Shown piece after piece: positions 45,016 through 54,406 of a stretch of DNA of 64,000 nt. The DNA is taken from the NCBI RefSeq assembly GCF_000473995.1, contig NC_022571.1:2759416-2823415 (forward strand), written 5' to 3'. Origin of the DNA: Clostridium saccharobutylicum DSM 13864. Lineage in GTDB: Bacteria > Bacillota > Clostridia > Clostridiales > Clostridiaceae. Each line of letters begins with the position of its first letter. Position 1 is the stretch's first letter. The position numbers were made by a program, and so were the translations under genes. The notes beneath the pieces are model-generated. The model saw nothing but the letters and a program-made list of their open reading frames with translations. It was not told where the DNA came from and ran no database searches.

Positions 45016-45525
45016 ATGAATAAAGAATATGATTTATACAAGGAAAAATATGAACTTTACGATAGTTTATTCACTCAAAATAACATAGATGGAATTCTTG
45101 AGACAGTTGAGAACTTTTTAAATAATCCTGTTTTCATTTTAGATACAAGCTATCGATTTATCTCTCGTTCCCCACTTGCAAGAGATGAAATTTCAAGTAC
45201 AGAAACACACAATGAGGAAAATTATCTTTTATCAGATATTGTTAGTTTAATGAAAAAAGATAAATGCATAGATACCATTTATAAAACAACTAATTCCTTT
45301 TTCTATTATTCTGATCAATCTTTAATATTTTGCTCAATTAGAATCAATACGCTTACCATTGCATATATCTGTGTACTACAAAGTAAGCGTAAGTTTAAGC
45401 AAGAAGATTTAGAATTAACTAATATATTATCTAACATACTTTCTATTCAAATACAAAAAGAACATTTATTTATAAGTAATTCTGGATTAGACGAAGAGTA
45501 TTATTTGATGGATTTACTAGTATAG
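45016..45525 (+). pseudogene. 5' half of a PucR/CdaR-type regulator, cut by an IS element
   Basis: 169 codons to a TAG supplied by the IS end (45523-45525). FLNNPVFILDTSYRFISRSP and the following sensor-like region resemble the N-terminal domain of clostridial PucR-type regulators. ACAAGGAG precedes the ATG. Deleting 45523-46626 (element plus one TA) joins GTA at 45520 directly to GTA at 46627 in the same frame. That gives an uninterrupted protein of 423 residues with the other half. So the gene was intact before insertion. Confidence 0.85.
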
Positions 45526-46624
45526 GTTGTTGAATAACTAATTTTTACAAATAGTTATTCAAGAAAGTATTCTTAGAAATTATAGATTCCAAGGATATTT
45601 TCTAGTTTTTATTCCTTGCTGTTTTTTATTAAATTCATCTATTAAGTACGCTAATAAGACCCATTTTATATGACGTTCGTATCGGGCTTGCCCATAAAGT
45701 CTTGGGTTTTCTAAGTTATATAATCCCTTTAATACAGAGAATAATTGCTCTATTTTCAATCTGTTTTTATATAATTTTAATCCGATAGGAGATTGAAGAA
45801 ACAAGGCATTTTCATATCGTTTATCAGCAAATGACTCAATACTTTTAGCCTTACGCATATTTATATCAGTTAACAAATTAAATTCTAAGCTAGAAGCAAT
45901 TTCAAACCATCCTGCTGAATCATATGCTGCATCTGCAAGTATTAAAAATGGATTATAAATTTTAGCTTCATATAGTAAATCTGAGACTTGATTGTCATAA
46001 ACATTGGCGGTTGTTAAATCAAAAACCAAAGGAATTATAATATCACTAACCGCTGCAATACAGTGTAATTTATAACCTTTATAGTATCCAAGGCGGGTAC
46101 CCTTGCCGGATTTAGCTTCGCTATCGTATTTTGAACTTCTTAAAGCAGTTCCATCTATTGCACACAGTCTAGTTTCAGGATTGATAAGTTCAACAAACAT
46201 AGCATAAATACCATAATATATATGCTTCTCTAAAATTTTAGTTCTTAATGAGAATGTAGAATAATCTGGTACTTGATTAAGTTGAATTATAGTTCGAAAC
46301 ACAAAGTCTTGCTTTATACGGTATTCAAGTTCCCTTAAACTGAAAATACTACTTTTAACGCCATATAATATACATGCAACTATTTGTTCATCTGAATACT
46401 TGCGTGGTCGGCCTTTAGTACTTTGAATATTTGAATTTAATTTAGCAAATGCAATTTTGACAGCTTCAAAAATTTTATAATGGTCATTTTCGCTTTTAAT
46501 ATTTAATGATATAATCATATTTGAGTCATTCCTTATGTGATATTTTTAGGTTTTTCGCGAAATTATTATATCACAAAGGAATGACTTATTTATTTTTTAC
46601 AAATTTTGTTTATTCAACAACCTA
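45523..46624. mobile_element. IS5-like insertion sequence, 1102 bp
   Basis: The ends are perfect 15-bp inverted repeats, TAGGTTGTTGAATAA on the left and its reverse complement on the right, flanked by a TA duplication (45521-45522 and 46625-46626). A TA target duplication is typical of the IS427 group of the IS5 family. One gene for a DDE transposase fills it. Near the left end TTGAATAACTA/TAGTTATTCAA (45530-45562) forms a hairpin that may terminate the transposase message. The repeats and gene are undamaged, suggesting a recent, possibly active copy. Confidence 0.88.
45580..46518 (-). CDS. IS5-like DDE transposase
   Basis: 312 residues. An N-terminal DNA-binding part (GRPRKYSDEQIVACILYG) and a DDE core: D122 in LCAIDGTALR, D196 in LILADAAYD and E257 in KNRLKIEQLFSVLKGLYNLE. 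The gene is complete, with an ATG at 46518 and a GGAATGAC-like site upstream. It catalyses cut-and-paste movement of the 1.1-kb element. It is oriented opposite to the interrupted regulator gene. Confidence 0.93.
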   Translation of the reverse strand: MIISLNIKSENDHYKIFEAVKIAFAKLNSNIQSTKGRPRKYSDEQIVACILYGVKSSIFSLRELEYRIKQDFVFRTIIQLNQVPDYSTFSLRTKILEKHIYYGIYAMFVELINPETRLCAIDGTALRSSKYDSEAKSGKGTRLGYYKGYKLHCIAAVSDIIIPLVFDLTTANVYDNQVSDLLYEAKIYNPFLILADAAYDSAGWFEIASSLEFNLLTDINMRKAKSIESFADKRYENALFLQSPIGLKLYKNRLKIEQLFSVLKGLYNLENPRLYGQARYERHIKWVLLAYLIDEFNKKQQGIKTRKYPWNL

Positions 46625-47391
46625 TAGTAAATAAAATAGATAATCTTGAATACGCTGAAAAACGATTAAAACATGGTAATTTTATCTTAGATAAAAATCT
46701 TCTTATACTTTCAATACCATACAAACAAAAATATGAAGATTATAGGCATAATTTTGGATTGAAGCAAATAATTAATGGATTAAAGAGAATACTCGGAAAT
46801 TGTATTTCAACATATCACAAAGATATGATTATTTTTCTTATAAGCAATTCTCATCAACAAGTTATTAGTGAGAGTATAAAATCATCTCTCTTAGAATTTT
46901 TGAAATTAAATAACTTAAGGTGTGGTATTAGTTTTGTTTTTGAAAATTTATCATATATAAAAGACTATTTTTATCAATCTATAAATACATTGCAACTATC
47001 TTCATATATGAAAATTAATGAAAATCTAAACTATTTTGAAGATTATGTTGAGTATTACTTATTTCATATGGCTAATAATACTACCAATGATCTACATAAA
47101 ATAAATTTATCAACTTTAGTTCACCCTTGGATCAAAAAACTTATTAAATTTGATGAAGAAAACAAAGCTGAATTATTTATAACTCTGAAAACTTATTTAG
47201 AAAATAACAGGAATGCTAATAACACTTCAAGCAAACTTAATATACACAGAAGTACATTCTTTTATCGTCTTAATAAAATTCAAAATTTGCTTGATACATC
47301 ATTTGATAATGGTAATAACTTGCTAAAATTAGAACTATCCTTTAAACTATTATCTTACAAATTACATAACTATGGTAAATTAAATGATTGA
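46606..47391 (+). pseudogene. 3' half of a PucR/CdaR-type regulator
   Basis: Native sequence starts at 46627 (VNKIDNLEYAEKRLKHGNF). The apparent TTG start at 46606 lies in the IS end. The C-terminus has the PucR helix-turn-helix: YLENNRNANNTSSKLNIHRS followed by TFFYRLNKIQNLL. The middle (about 30-180) resembles the CdaR GGDEF-like domain. It overlaps the start region of the downstream exporter gene by 8 bp (second-choice start), so the regulator and exporter form an operon. The half-protein might still be made from the IS TTG, but without its sensor part. Confidence 0.85.
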
Positions 47392-47407
47392 TACAGGAGA
47401 AATACAT

Positions 47408-48406
47408 ATGAAAAAATATTTACAATCAAAAGTATTTAAAATGGCTTTATCAGCTACAATAGCAATAACTATATCAAATTACATAGGCTTACAATTTGGA
47501 GTAACATCAGGAGTAATTGCAATACTTACAATTCAAGATACTAAGAAAGAAGCATTGTTAATTGGAGGGAGAAGAATAATTACATCTACCATAGCGATTC
47601 TTTTATCTTTCGTGCTATACATGTTACTTGGTAATAACCCAGTTGTATTTGGATTGTTCTTGCTAATATTTATACCATTAACTAAAGTTTTAAAGATGGA
47701 AGAAGGTATGGTTGTCGGTGCAGTACTTTCAACTCATCTTTTAACAAGTGCTAATATCAATGCTTCTTGGATTATAAACGAAGCTAAGCTAACAGTAATA
47801 GGTATTGGAGTTGCAATGTTTTTTAACTTCTATACTGCTTCATTGGAAGATGAATTTGAAAAGAATAAAAAAAGAATAGAAGACTGCTATAGAGCATTAT
47901 TATCTGATATGGCTGTTACGCTAGTTACTCACGCGATACCAGTTTATGAACAAAAACTATTATTGGAAGTTGAAAATCTCGTAAAGAAATCTAAAGATAT
48001 AGCTAGAGCAATAAATAACAATAAATTATTTAAGAAAAATGATTATTATGTAAATTATATAGACATGAGAATACTTCAATTAGATGCTATGAAAAAAATG
48101 AATAGGCATTTCTCAAGGTTTTACATGACTTACGAACAAACTAAGATATTATCAGAATTCACCAATAATGTTGCAATGAATCTTTATGAAGATAATGATT
48201 GCATCGAACTGATTGATAAACTGAATTTACTAAGAAAAGATTATGCTAATATGGAACTGCCTAAAAATCGAAATGAATTTGAAAATAGAGCATTACTATT
48301 TCAGTTTTTAAATGATTTAGAGGATTTTTTAGTTATAAAAAGAGACTTTAAAAAGTCTGTTAATATAAATAATAAAAATACAAATACTAACGCAGATGAT
48401 AAGTAA
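47408..48406 (+). CDS. Aromatic acid exporter-like membrane protein (ArAE_1/FUSC type)
   Basis: 332 residues from ATG 47408, which has AGGAG eight bases upstream; a longer frame from 47384 overlaps the regulator stop. Five or six N-terminal helices (about 10-150) contain LQFGVTSGVIAILTIQDTKKEA. A long cytosolic helical domain (about 155-330) follows. This matches the Firmicutes aromatic-acid-exporter family related to YqjA/YhfK. It probably exports aromatic carboxylates. The PucR-type regulator immediately upstream would have controlled it; after the IS insertion this control is likely lost. Confidence 0.8.
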   Translation: MKKYLQSKVFKMALSATIAITISNYIGLQFGVTSGVIAILTIQDTKKEALLIGGRRIITSTIAILLSFVLYMLLGNNPVVFGLFLLIFIPLTKVLKMEEGMVVGAVLSTHLLTSANINASWIINEAKLTVIGIGVAMFFNFYTASLEDEFEKNKKRIEDCYRALLSDMAVTLVTHAIPVYEQKLLLEVENLVKKSKDIARAINNNKLFKKNDYYVNYIDMRILQLDAMKKMNRHFSRFYMTYEQTKILSEFTNNVAMNLYEDNDCIELIDKLNLLRKDYANMELPKNRNEFENRALLFQFLNDLEDFLVIKRDFKKSVNINNKNTNTNADDK

Positions 48407-48560
48407 AAAATAATGGAAAATCTACTTGTATTGCTTTAAATATAAGCTTTTTTGCCAAAATATTTTCTACCAATATAAAGACTATTAATAAAGTTTTTCC
48501 TGCTGTCGTGTTAATATAACTTAATAATCTAAGTTTCGTCATTTTTAAATAAAAAAAGTA

Positions 48561-48589
48561 TTGACAAAGCAATATATTGAGTTTAGAAT
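48561..48589 (+). promoter_or_regulatory. Sigma-A promoter of asnB
   Basis: TTGACA (48561-48566) and TAGAAT (48584-48589) are exactly 17 bp apart. The start would be near 48596, at the beginning of the T-box leader. Confidence 0.85.
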
Positions 48590-48595
48590 TAGATT

Positions 48596-48901
48596 CAACA
48601 AAGACAAAAACAATGATGGAGAGAAGTAAAAAGAATATTCACCCTTAGTGAGTTGGGGATAGTGTGAACCCAGCGGCAGAGTTTTTTTGAATAACACTCC
48701 GGAGTTGCAAACTGAAATATTTGTAAACTGTAATTTAAACTAATGTTTTATTTAGGTTCAAATAAACTAGGTGCGCCGTATTTCATGCGTTATTTGAATA
48801 CCAGTAGTAGCTGGAAAAAAAGAGACCAACATGGTAATTTAGGTGGCACCGCGGATAAGCGTCAATTCGTCCTATTAATAGAACGAATTGACGCTATTTT
48901 T
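48596..48901 (+). promoter_or_regulatory. T-box leader, asparagine specifier
   Basis: GATGGAGAGAAGTAAAAAGAA begins stem I (AGTA motif), followed by the arm GAGTTGGGGATAGTGTGAAC and the specifier loop AATAACACTCC. The codon AAC at 48693-48695 is followed by A, reading tRNA-Asn. The T-box bulge AGGTGGCACCGCGG is at 48841-48854. The terminator GCGTCAATTCGT/ACGAATTGACGC (48859-48894) ends with T5. Uncharged tRNA-Asn would open the terminator and switch on asparagine synthesis, consistent with the gene downstream. The 190 bp before 48596 holds only the promoter. Confidence 0.95.
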
Positions 48902-48926
48902 ATATATCTGAGGGGGTTATTTTAAT

Positions 48927-50516
48927 ATGTGTACAATTATGTGTTATACAGGTACAGACATGAAACATGAAAAATTTGCAGGATCATTACAAAGAACTGA
49001 GTCAAGAGGACCAGATATGACTGAAATTCTTACTTTGCCATCTGGTATTTTAGGATTTCAAAGACTTGCTATTATGGATTTAAGTTATAGTGGAATGCAG
49101 CCATTCACAAGAAAAAAAGATGCATCTATCTGTAACGGTGAAATTTACGGATTCCGTAAACTTAAAGATGAACTAATGGAAAAAGGACATAAGTTTATTT
49201 CTGATAGTGATTGTGAAGTACTACTTCCTATGTATTATGAATATGGATTAGATATGTTTGCAAAACTAGATGCAGAATTCGCAACTGTTATCTACGATGG
49301 TGAAAATGATACTTTCATTGCAGCAAGAGATCCATTTGGAATTCGTCCACTATTCTACGGTTATTCTGAAAGTGGTAAAATAATGTTTGCAAGTGAAGCA
49401 AAAAATTTAGTTGGTCTTACAGACAAGATAATTGCATTTCCACCAGGCCACTATTATGCTGACGGTAAATTCACATGTTATTGTGATATAGCAGCAACTG
49501 AAGGTGAATATTGCAAAGATGATTTAGAAGTTATTTGTAAAAACATTCATGATAAATTAGTAACTGCTATAGAAAAACGTATGGATGCTGATGCTCCTGT
49601 AGGGTTCTTATTAAGCGGTGGTTTAGATAGTTCATTAGTATGCTCAGTTGCTCAAAAATTATATCCTGAAAAGAAAATTAAAACATTCTGCATAGGTATG
49701 ACTGAAGATGCAATTGATTTAAAATACGCAAAAGAAGCTGCAGATTATATTGGTAGTGATCATACTGCTGTTTATATGACAAAAGAAGAAGTTATCGATT
49801 CACTTGATGAAGTTATTAAGCTTCTTGGAACTTTCGATATTACAACAATAAGAGCAAGTATGGGAATGTATTTACTTTGTAAGAAAATCCATGAAATTTC
49901 TGATGTAAAAGTTCTTCTAACAGGTGAAATTTCTGATGAATTATTCGGATATAAATATACTGATTTTGCTCCAAATGCAGGTGAGTTCCAAAAAGAATCT
50001 CAAAAGAGAGTAAGAGAACTTTATATGTATGATGTACTTCGTGCAGACCGTTGTATAAGTTCAAATTCTCTAGAAGCAAGAGTTCCATTTGGAGATTTAG
50101 ATTTTGTAAAATATGTTATGGCAATAGATCCTGAAAAGAAATTAAATACCTACAACATGGGTAAATACCTTTTAAGACATGCATTTGAAGGCGATTATCT
50201 ACCAAACAGCATTTTATATCGTGATAAAGCTGCATTCAGTGATGCTGTAGGTCATTCTATGGTAGATTACTTGAAAGAATATGCCGAAAAATGCTACTCT
50301 GATGACGACTTTGAAAAACTATGTGAAAAATATGCATATCATGCTAAACCATTCACAAAAGAATCATTATTATATAGAGAAATTTTTGAAAAGCATTATC
50401 CAAAACAAGCTGAAATGATAGTAGATTATTGGATGCCAAACAAAGAATGGGAAGGCTGTAACGTAAATGACCCTAGTGCCAGAGTATTATCAAACTATGG
50501 TGATAGCGGTAAATAA
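48927..50516 (+). CDS. asnB: Asparagine synthase (glutamine-hydrolysing)
   Basis: 529 residues. The N-terminal class II glutaminase has the nucleophile Cys2 after Met removal (MCTIMCYTG), with RGPDMTEI, CNGEIYGFRKL and ARDPFGIRPLFYG. The synthetase domain has the ATP pyrophosphatase loop SGGLDSS (230-236) and LTGEISDELFGY. It converts aspartate, glutamine and ATP to asparagine, glutamate, AMP and PPi in the cytosol. The length is close to the E. coli enzyme (554). GAGGGGG precedes the ATG. Regulated by the Asn T-box just upstream. Confidence 0.97.
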   Translation: MCTIMCYTGTDMKHEKFAGSLQRTESRGPDMTEILTLPSGILGFQRLAIMDLSYSGMQPFTRKKDASICNGEIYGFRKLKDELMEKGHKFISDSDCEVLLPMYYEYGLDMFAKLDAEFATVIYDGENDTFIAARDPFGIRPLFYGYSESGKIMFASEAKNLVGLTDKIIAFPPGHYYADGKFTCYCDIAATEGEYCKDDLEVICKNIHDKLVTAIEKRMDADAPVGFLLSGGLDSSLVCSVAQKLYPEKKIKTFCIGMTEDAIDLKYAKEAADYIGSDHTAVYMTKEEVIDSLDEVIKLLGTFDITTIRASMGMYLLCKKIHEISDVKVLLTGEISDELFGYKYTDFAPNAGEFQKESQKRVRELYMYDVLRADRCISSNSLEARVPFGDLDFVKYVMAIDPEKKLNTYNMGKYLLRHAFEGDYLPNSILYRDKAAFSDAVGHSMVDYLKEYAEKCYSDDDFEKLCEKYAYHAKPFTKESLLYREIFEKHYPKQAEMIVDYWMPNKEWEGCNVNDPSARVLSNYGDSGK

Positions 50517-50557
50517 TCAACAAAATATAAAATAAATATATACTATATAACTGAGAC

Positions 50558-50605
50558 AAAGGTGCATTAGAAACATACCTAATCGTATATTTCTAATGCA
50601 CCTTT
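50558..50605. terminator. Terminator of asnB
   Basis: AAAGGTGCATTAGAAA (50558-50573) is the exact reverse complement of 50590-50605, a 16-bp stem with a 16-base loop, 41 bp past the asnB stop. Confidence 0.9.
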
Positions 50606-50620
50606 CATCTTAAAAATTTT

Positions 50621-50662
50621 AAAAAATCCTTGATAATATTACATTGGAATTGTCAAGGATTT
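50621..50662 (-). terminator. Terminator of the orphan sensor kinase
   Basis: AAATCCTTGA (50624-50633) pairs with TCAAGGATTT (50653-50662). On the minus strand the stem runs straight into a T6 tract (complement of 50621-50626). It is about 50 bp beyond the kinase stop. Confidence 0.85.
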
Positions 50663-50713
50663 ATATGTCAGAGGTCAAAAACGATATTCATGTCCTCTAC
50701 TCTATCATAATTA

Positions 50714-52621
50714 TCATATTGAATATATATCCGAAAATTCAACATTGATCATTTCAATTTTATTATTACACGCTTTAGTTTGCTCACAAACTTCTATTTC
50801 TTCTACAATCTTTACAGGAAGTTCTATTTTAAATATACTTCCTTTGCCAACTTCACTCTCAACGCTTATTTTGCCCCCATGCATATTAACAATTGATTTT
50901 ACCAAAGATAATCCAATGCCGCTTCCTTCAGCATTACGCGAAATAGACTTGTCCACCTGCTCAAATCTTTCAAAAATATTCTTTAAGTGCTTTTCTTCAA
51001 TTCCTATACCAGTATCTTTTACATATATTTCAACAGTATCACCTTTATCAATTACATTTACAAAAATACTTCCATCTGTATTAGTGAACTTAATTGCGTT
51101 TGAAATAAGATTTAGAATAACCCTTTCAATCTTTTCAGGATCACAAGCGATAATCTTTTCTTCTGTATTTGTATCAAAAATAATATTTATATGTTTTGCA
51201 TTAATATATTGAGATATTGATTGCACAATTTCTTCAGTAACATCAACTATATTTTCATTGGATAGATTTACTTTAAAAAAGCCCGAATTCATTTTTGATA
51301 TATCTACTATGTTGTTTATAAGTTTCATAAACCTGTAGCAATTTTGTTTTATTATATTTATATTTTTTAAAATCTTTTCTTTATCATCTTCAATTAAACT
51401 ATTTTTTACATACAATTCAGTTAATTGATTAGCACTAAAAATTACATTCAAAGGAGTTTTAAGTTCATGTGATACATTTGCGAATATTTCATCTTGAATT
51501 TTAAGAGTTTCTTTTATTTTTTTAGCAGAATCCTCTTCTATTTTTTTAATCATATTTTCTAGAGATTGCTGCATTGCTTTCATAGAGCTAGTCATAGCTC
51601 CAATTTCATCTTTTTGTTTTAAATATTTAATAGAAACTTCTTTATAAAGATTACCATTTGCCAATAAATCTAAATGTTTTGAAGCTGATTTTATGCCTTT
51701 AACTATATTGCTAGAAATAATGTAAATAATCAAAAATCCAATTAATAAAAACAATACAGACACTAATACAGTCCAACTCTTTAAAGTGTCCAATTCTGAT
51801 AATATTTCACTTTTTAATACTATAACTCCTACTGACCATTCAGTACCTTCTACTGGAGCATATCCTACATATTTGTCTGCTCCTGAGAAATATTCACCCA
51901 TTCCAGTTTCGCCATTACCCATTTTTATTTCAATATCTGCTATTGCTCGGAAACTTGGATTTGTCTTTACTTCTTCAACTGGATTATGCATATTAATCAC
52001 CTTATTTTTATCAGTACTAGCAATATTGGTTCCATCCTTTTTTATCATAAATGCATAGCCTGTTTTTCCAACTTTAACTCTGTTAGTTAGTTCACTCAAA
52101 TCATTACCATCTTGTGTATCAATTAACACTCCTATAATTTGATTATCATTATCTTTAATAGGAACTGCATATATAACTACTACAGATTTATCTGTGTTAT
52201 TTACAAGTGGATCTGACACATTACTCTTTCCACATATTGCATTTTTAAAATATGATCTCTCTTTAACATTAGAAGTTTTCCCATCTGCTTTTTTTATATC
52301 TCCGTTCTTATCCACAATTTCCAATCTAACACTGCCTATTCTTTTACCTTCATCTGAAAGAATAGACATCTTATTTCCCCATGAATTGTTAATATCTTTT
52401 ATTTCAGACCTTTCGGCAATAGACTCTAATGTATTTAACTTTCCTTCAATTCTTCCTTGTACACTACTAGCTGTTTGCTCTGCAATGCTAGGAAGAGTCT
52501 TACTTAAATTCGATAGTAGTGCATTTGATGAGTTTATATATGAAACTACGCTAAGTCCTATACATATAATTACTATTAGTACCCCTAAATATAATACTAA
52601 TTTTGATTTTATACTTTTCAT
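50714..52621 (-). CDS. Orphan sensor histidine kinase with dCache domain
   Basis: 635 residues. Helix 1 (about 9-29), an external double-Cache domain (about 30-275, with RLEIVDKNGDIKKADGK, KERSYFKNA and KTGYAFMIKKDGTNIAS), helix 2 (about 283-303), HAMP, HisKA (ANVSHELKTPLNVIFSANQL) and HATPase_c (DTGIGIEEKHL, GSGIGLSLVKSIV). The Cache fold binds small ligands such as amino or carboxylic acids. No response regulator is adjacent, so the partner is elsewhere; in clostridia orphan kinases of this size may feed Spo0A, which is inference. The C-terminal 25 residues extend beyond the ATPase domain. Confidence 0.92.
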   Translation of the reverse strand: MKSIKSKLVLYLGVLIVIICIGLSVVSYINSSNALLSNLSKTLPSIAEQTASSVQGRIEGKLNTLESIAERSEIKDINNSWGNKMSILSDEGKRIGSVRLEIVDKNGDIKKADGKTSNVKERSYFKNAICGKSNVSDPLVNNTDKSVVVIYAVPIKDNDNQIIGVLIDTQDGNDLSELTNRVKVGKTGYAFMIKKDGTNIASTDKNKVINMHNPVEEVKTNPSFRAIADIEIKMGNGETGMGEYFSGADKYVGYAPVEGTEWSVGVIVLKSEILSELDTLKSWTVLVSVLFLLIGFLIIYIISSNIVKGIKSASKHLDLLANGNLYKEVSIKYLKQKDEIGAMTSSMKAMQQSLENMIKKIEEDSAKKIKETLKIQDEIFANVSHELKTPLNVIFSANQLTELYVKNSLIEDDKEKILKNINIIKQNCYRFMKLINNIVDISKMNSGFFKVNLSNENIVDVTEEIVQSISQYINAKHINIIFDTNTEEKIIACDPEKIERVILNLISNAIKFTNTDGSIFVNVIDKGDTVEIYVKDTGIGIEEKHLKNIFERFEQVDKSISRNAEGSGIGLSLVKSIVNMHGGKISVESEVGKGSIFKIELPVKIVEEIEVCEQTKACNNKIEMINVEFSDIYSI

Positions 52622-52893
52622 AATTTCCTCCTTGTCAAATTAATGAATTAAGATAAAAACGTATTTCATATTTTTGATGTTTTATCTTTATTTTTCATAT
52701 TTTCTACATTGATATACATATTTATCTATATTGTATCATATTTATACTATTAATGTATTTTTTTAATTGTATATCCATAATTGAATCAATCAAACTCAAA
52801 ATAAAATTACTAAATTTTTTTGAAACTAATTCTAGTGATTTTAAAAAATGCAGTACTCAAATAACAGCTACTAAGTATGAAGTTACTTCGTTA

Positions 52894-52932
52894 TAAAAAA
52901 ATAGAAGCTCATCTTTTCATTAGATAAGCTTC
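52894..52932 (-). terminator. Candidate minus-strand terminator
   Basis: GAAGC-TC-ATCT pairs with AGAT-AA-GCTTC through a seven-base loop, followed on the minus strand by TATTTTTTTA. It stands 256 bp beyond the wall-repeat protein gene. An 80-codon frame covering it (52883-53125) is unlikely to be a gene for this reason. Confidence 0.6.
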
Positions 52933-53188
52933 CATCTTTGTAAGTAACACGTTCTCTTTTCTGTAATCTATTTATATTTATTATTTCTTTTAAAAAACGA
53001 TAATCCATCACATATAGATTCAATTGCAAAACTGTATTTAAACAGGTTGAATATGTATATAGCGAAATAAAGCTCTGGAATTTCACAAGATACAATGGAA
53101 ATAATACATAATTTCTCATGGTCATACAACTATGTATAACTTAGCAGAGTGACGAGCAATCTCATTATAATCTCCGCTGGATCCTATA

Positions 53189-53839
53189 TTAATTATTAGT
53201 CCATGCACCATTGGAACCTAAATAATATCCGGCAATAGTTGTATCATGTGCCATTTGACCATTACTATAACAATAATACCAATTACCATTATCATAAATC
53301 CAGCCAGTTTTCTGTAATCCATCAACATAATAAGACCAAGTATTATCACTTAGCAATACCCAACCATTGTTTTGCTGCCAATCGCTATACTCCCATCCAC
53401 CGAACTGTCCATCTTTATCTATCTCTTTTCTCCCCCAATACCATACTTTAACTACTTTATTATTTTCAATCCAATGAAATGTTCCGCACCCAGAACCACC
53501 ATCATATAAATATATTTGCCCACTATCTACACCTACGTAATAATGATCTGTTTCTAATTGAAAATAATATAAATTTTCATTACTTTTTGTAATTTTATAC
53601 AGTCCCTTTCCTAATAGACCGTCATCTAACTTGTCTTTTGAAACTTCCTCACTAAATACTAAATTAGTTTTTAAATAATTATAATCATAACTAAAAATAT
53701 CATCATTTCCATACCTAAGTATTAAATCTTTTGCTTCATTTTCACTTACCCTAGCTGAAGCCCCCATTGGATTAAATGCTAATAACAATACAGCCATTAT
53801 CCATAAAGTTATAATTTTATTTAAATGTTTTGTAATCAC
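53189..53839 (-). CDS. Secreted protein with cell-wall-binding-type repeats
   Basis: 216 residues. The signal peptide is about 1-30 (LWIMAVLLLAFNPMGASA). The middle (about 35-140) is unassigned. It has a run of aromatic residues and a lone pair of cysteine-free glycine turns (YYVGVDSGQIYLYDGGSGC). The C-terminus (about 150-216) has two to three choline/wall-binding type repeats: WVLLSDNTWSYYVDGLQ, KTGWIYDNGNWYYCYSNGQM and IAGYYLGSNGAWTNN. It would be exported and held on wall polymers. Upstream lies the 11-bp repeat array at 53976-54047. Confidence 0.82.
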   Translation of the reverse strand: MITKHLNKIITLWIMAVLLLAFNPMGASARVSENEAKDLILRYGNDDIFSYDYNYLKTNLVFSEEVSKDKLDDGLLGKGLYKITKSNENLYYFQLETDHYYVGVDSGQIYLYDGGSGCGTFHWIENNKVVKVWYWGRKEIDKDGQFGGWEYSDWQQNNGWVLLSDNTWSYYVDGLQKTGWIYDNGNWYYCYSNGQMAHDTTIAGYYLGSNGAWTNN

Positions 53840-53975
53840 TATTTTATCCCCCTATTTTTACACCATAGTAATATTTTACATTACTTGAATATTTTACGCA
53901 ACATAAAATTAAATTCTTTTATTTATATCTATTATATTTCTTATCATTCTTATAATTCTTATCATTCTTGTTAGT

Positions 53976-54047
53976 GGTTAGGCGTTGGTTAGTACTTGGT
54001 TACCTCTTGGTTAACCCTTGGTTAGTGGATGGTTAGTCTTATGGTTA
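53976..54047. repeat. Seven-copy 11-bp direct repeat, TGGTTA core
   Basis: GGTTA begins at 53976, 53987, 53998, 54009, 54020, 54031 and 54043, i.e. five steps of exactly 11 bp and one of 12, each preceded by T. Bases between the cores vary, so this is phasing of a motif, not simple tandem duplication. It lies 137-208 bp upstream of the start of the secreted wall-repeat protein. Same-face spacing is what a cooperative direct-repeat binder, such as an OmpR-type regulator, would need. Confidence 0.75.
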
Positions 54048-54312
54048 ATCTGTGCATTTTTATCTTCATAAAACTCCTAATTTACTAGTCTTATAAGAAG
54101 TTCTGTGATGGTTAATTGATAGGTTAAAAATTTATGTTTTTTTAATTCTACTTAAATCTTTAAACAAAGTTGCCTTCATCCATAATTATCTAAACCTTTT
54201 TTTACTTGTTTCATTAAATTTAAATTTCATGTTAATTGTACTAATACTTAAAAGTTTTCTTCATAATTAATTCAATAAGCTTTATTAAAAATTACACTAA
54301 ATCAAATATCAC

Positions 54313-54364
54313 AAAAAAGTAAGTGACAAATGCTCTATTGCATTTACAGACATTTATCACTTAC
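54313..54364 (-). terminator. Terminator of the chemoreceptor gene
   Basis: GTAAGTGACAAATG (54319-54332) pairs with CATTTATCACTTAC (54351-54364) with one mismatch. The minus strand continues with T6. It is 43 bp past the gene stop. Confidence 0.85.
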
Positions 54365-54406
54365 CTTAAAAATTAAATTATTTATATTCACTAATATATC
54401 TTTAAG

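Larger units (their letters stand above)
53840..54406. other. Long non-coding region with repeat array
   Basis: 567 bp between two minus-strand genes. It contains the TGGTTA array (53976-54047), an adjoining nine-base reiteration of TTCTTATCA (53939-53968), two more GGTTA units near 54112-54128, and the chemoreceptor terminator (54313-54364). No gene is seen. Confidence 0.6.

Noticed and set aside
45521..46626. Four-base TATA target duplication for the IS
   Set aside because: Using TATA leaves the regulator halves out of frame by one base, while a TA duplication restores the frame exactly, so TA is preferred.
52883..53125. 80-codon minus-strand frame
   Set aside because: It has no ribosome site, its end covers a terminator hairpin with a T-run, and its composition is unlike neighbouring genes.
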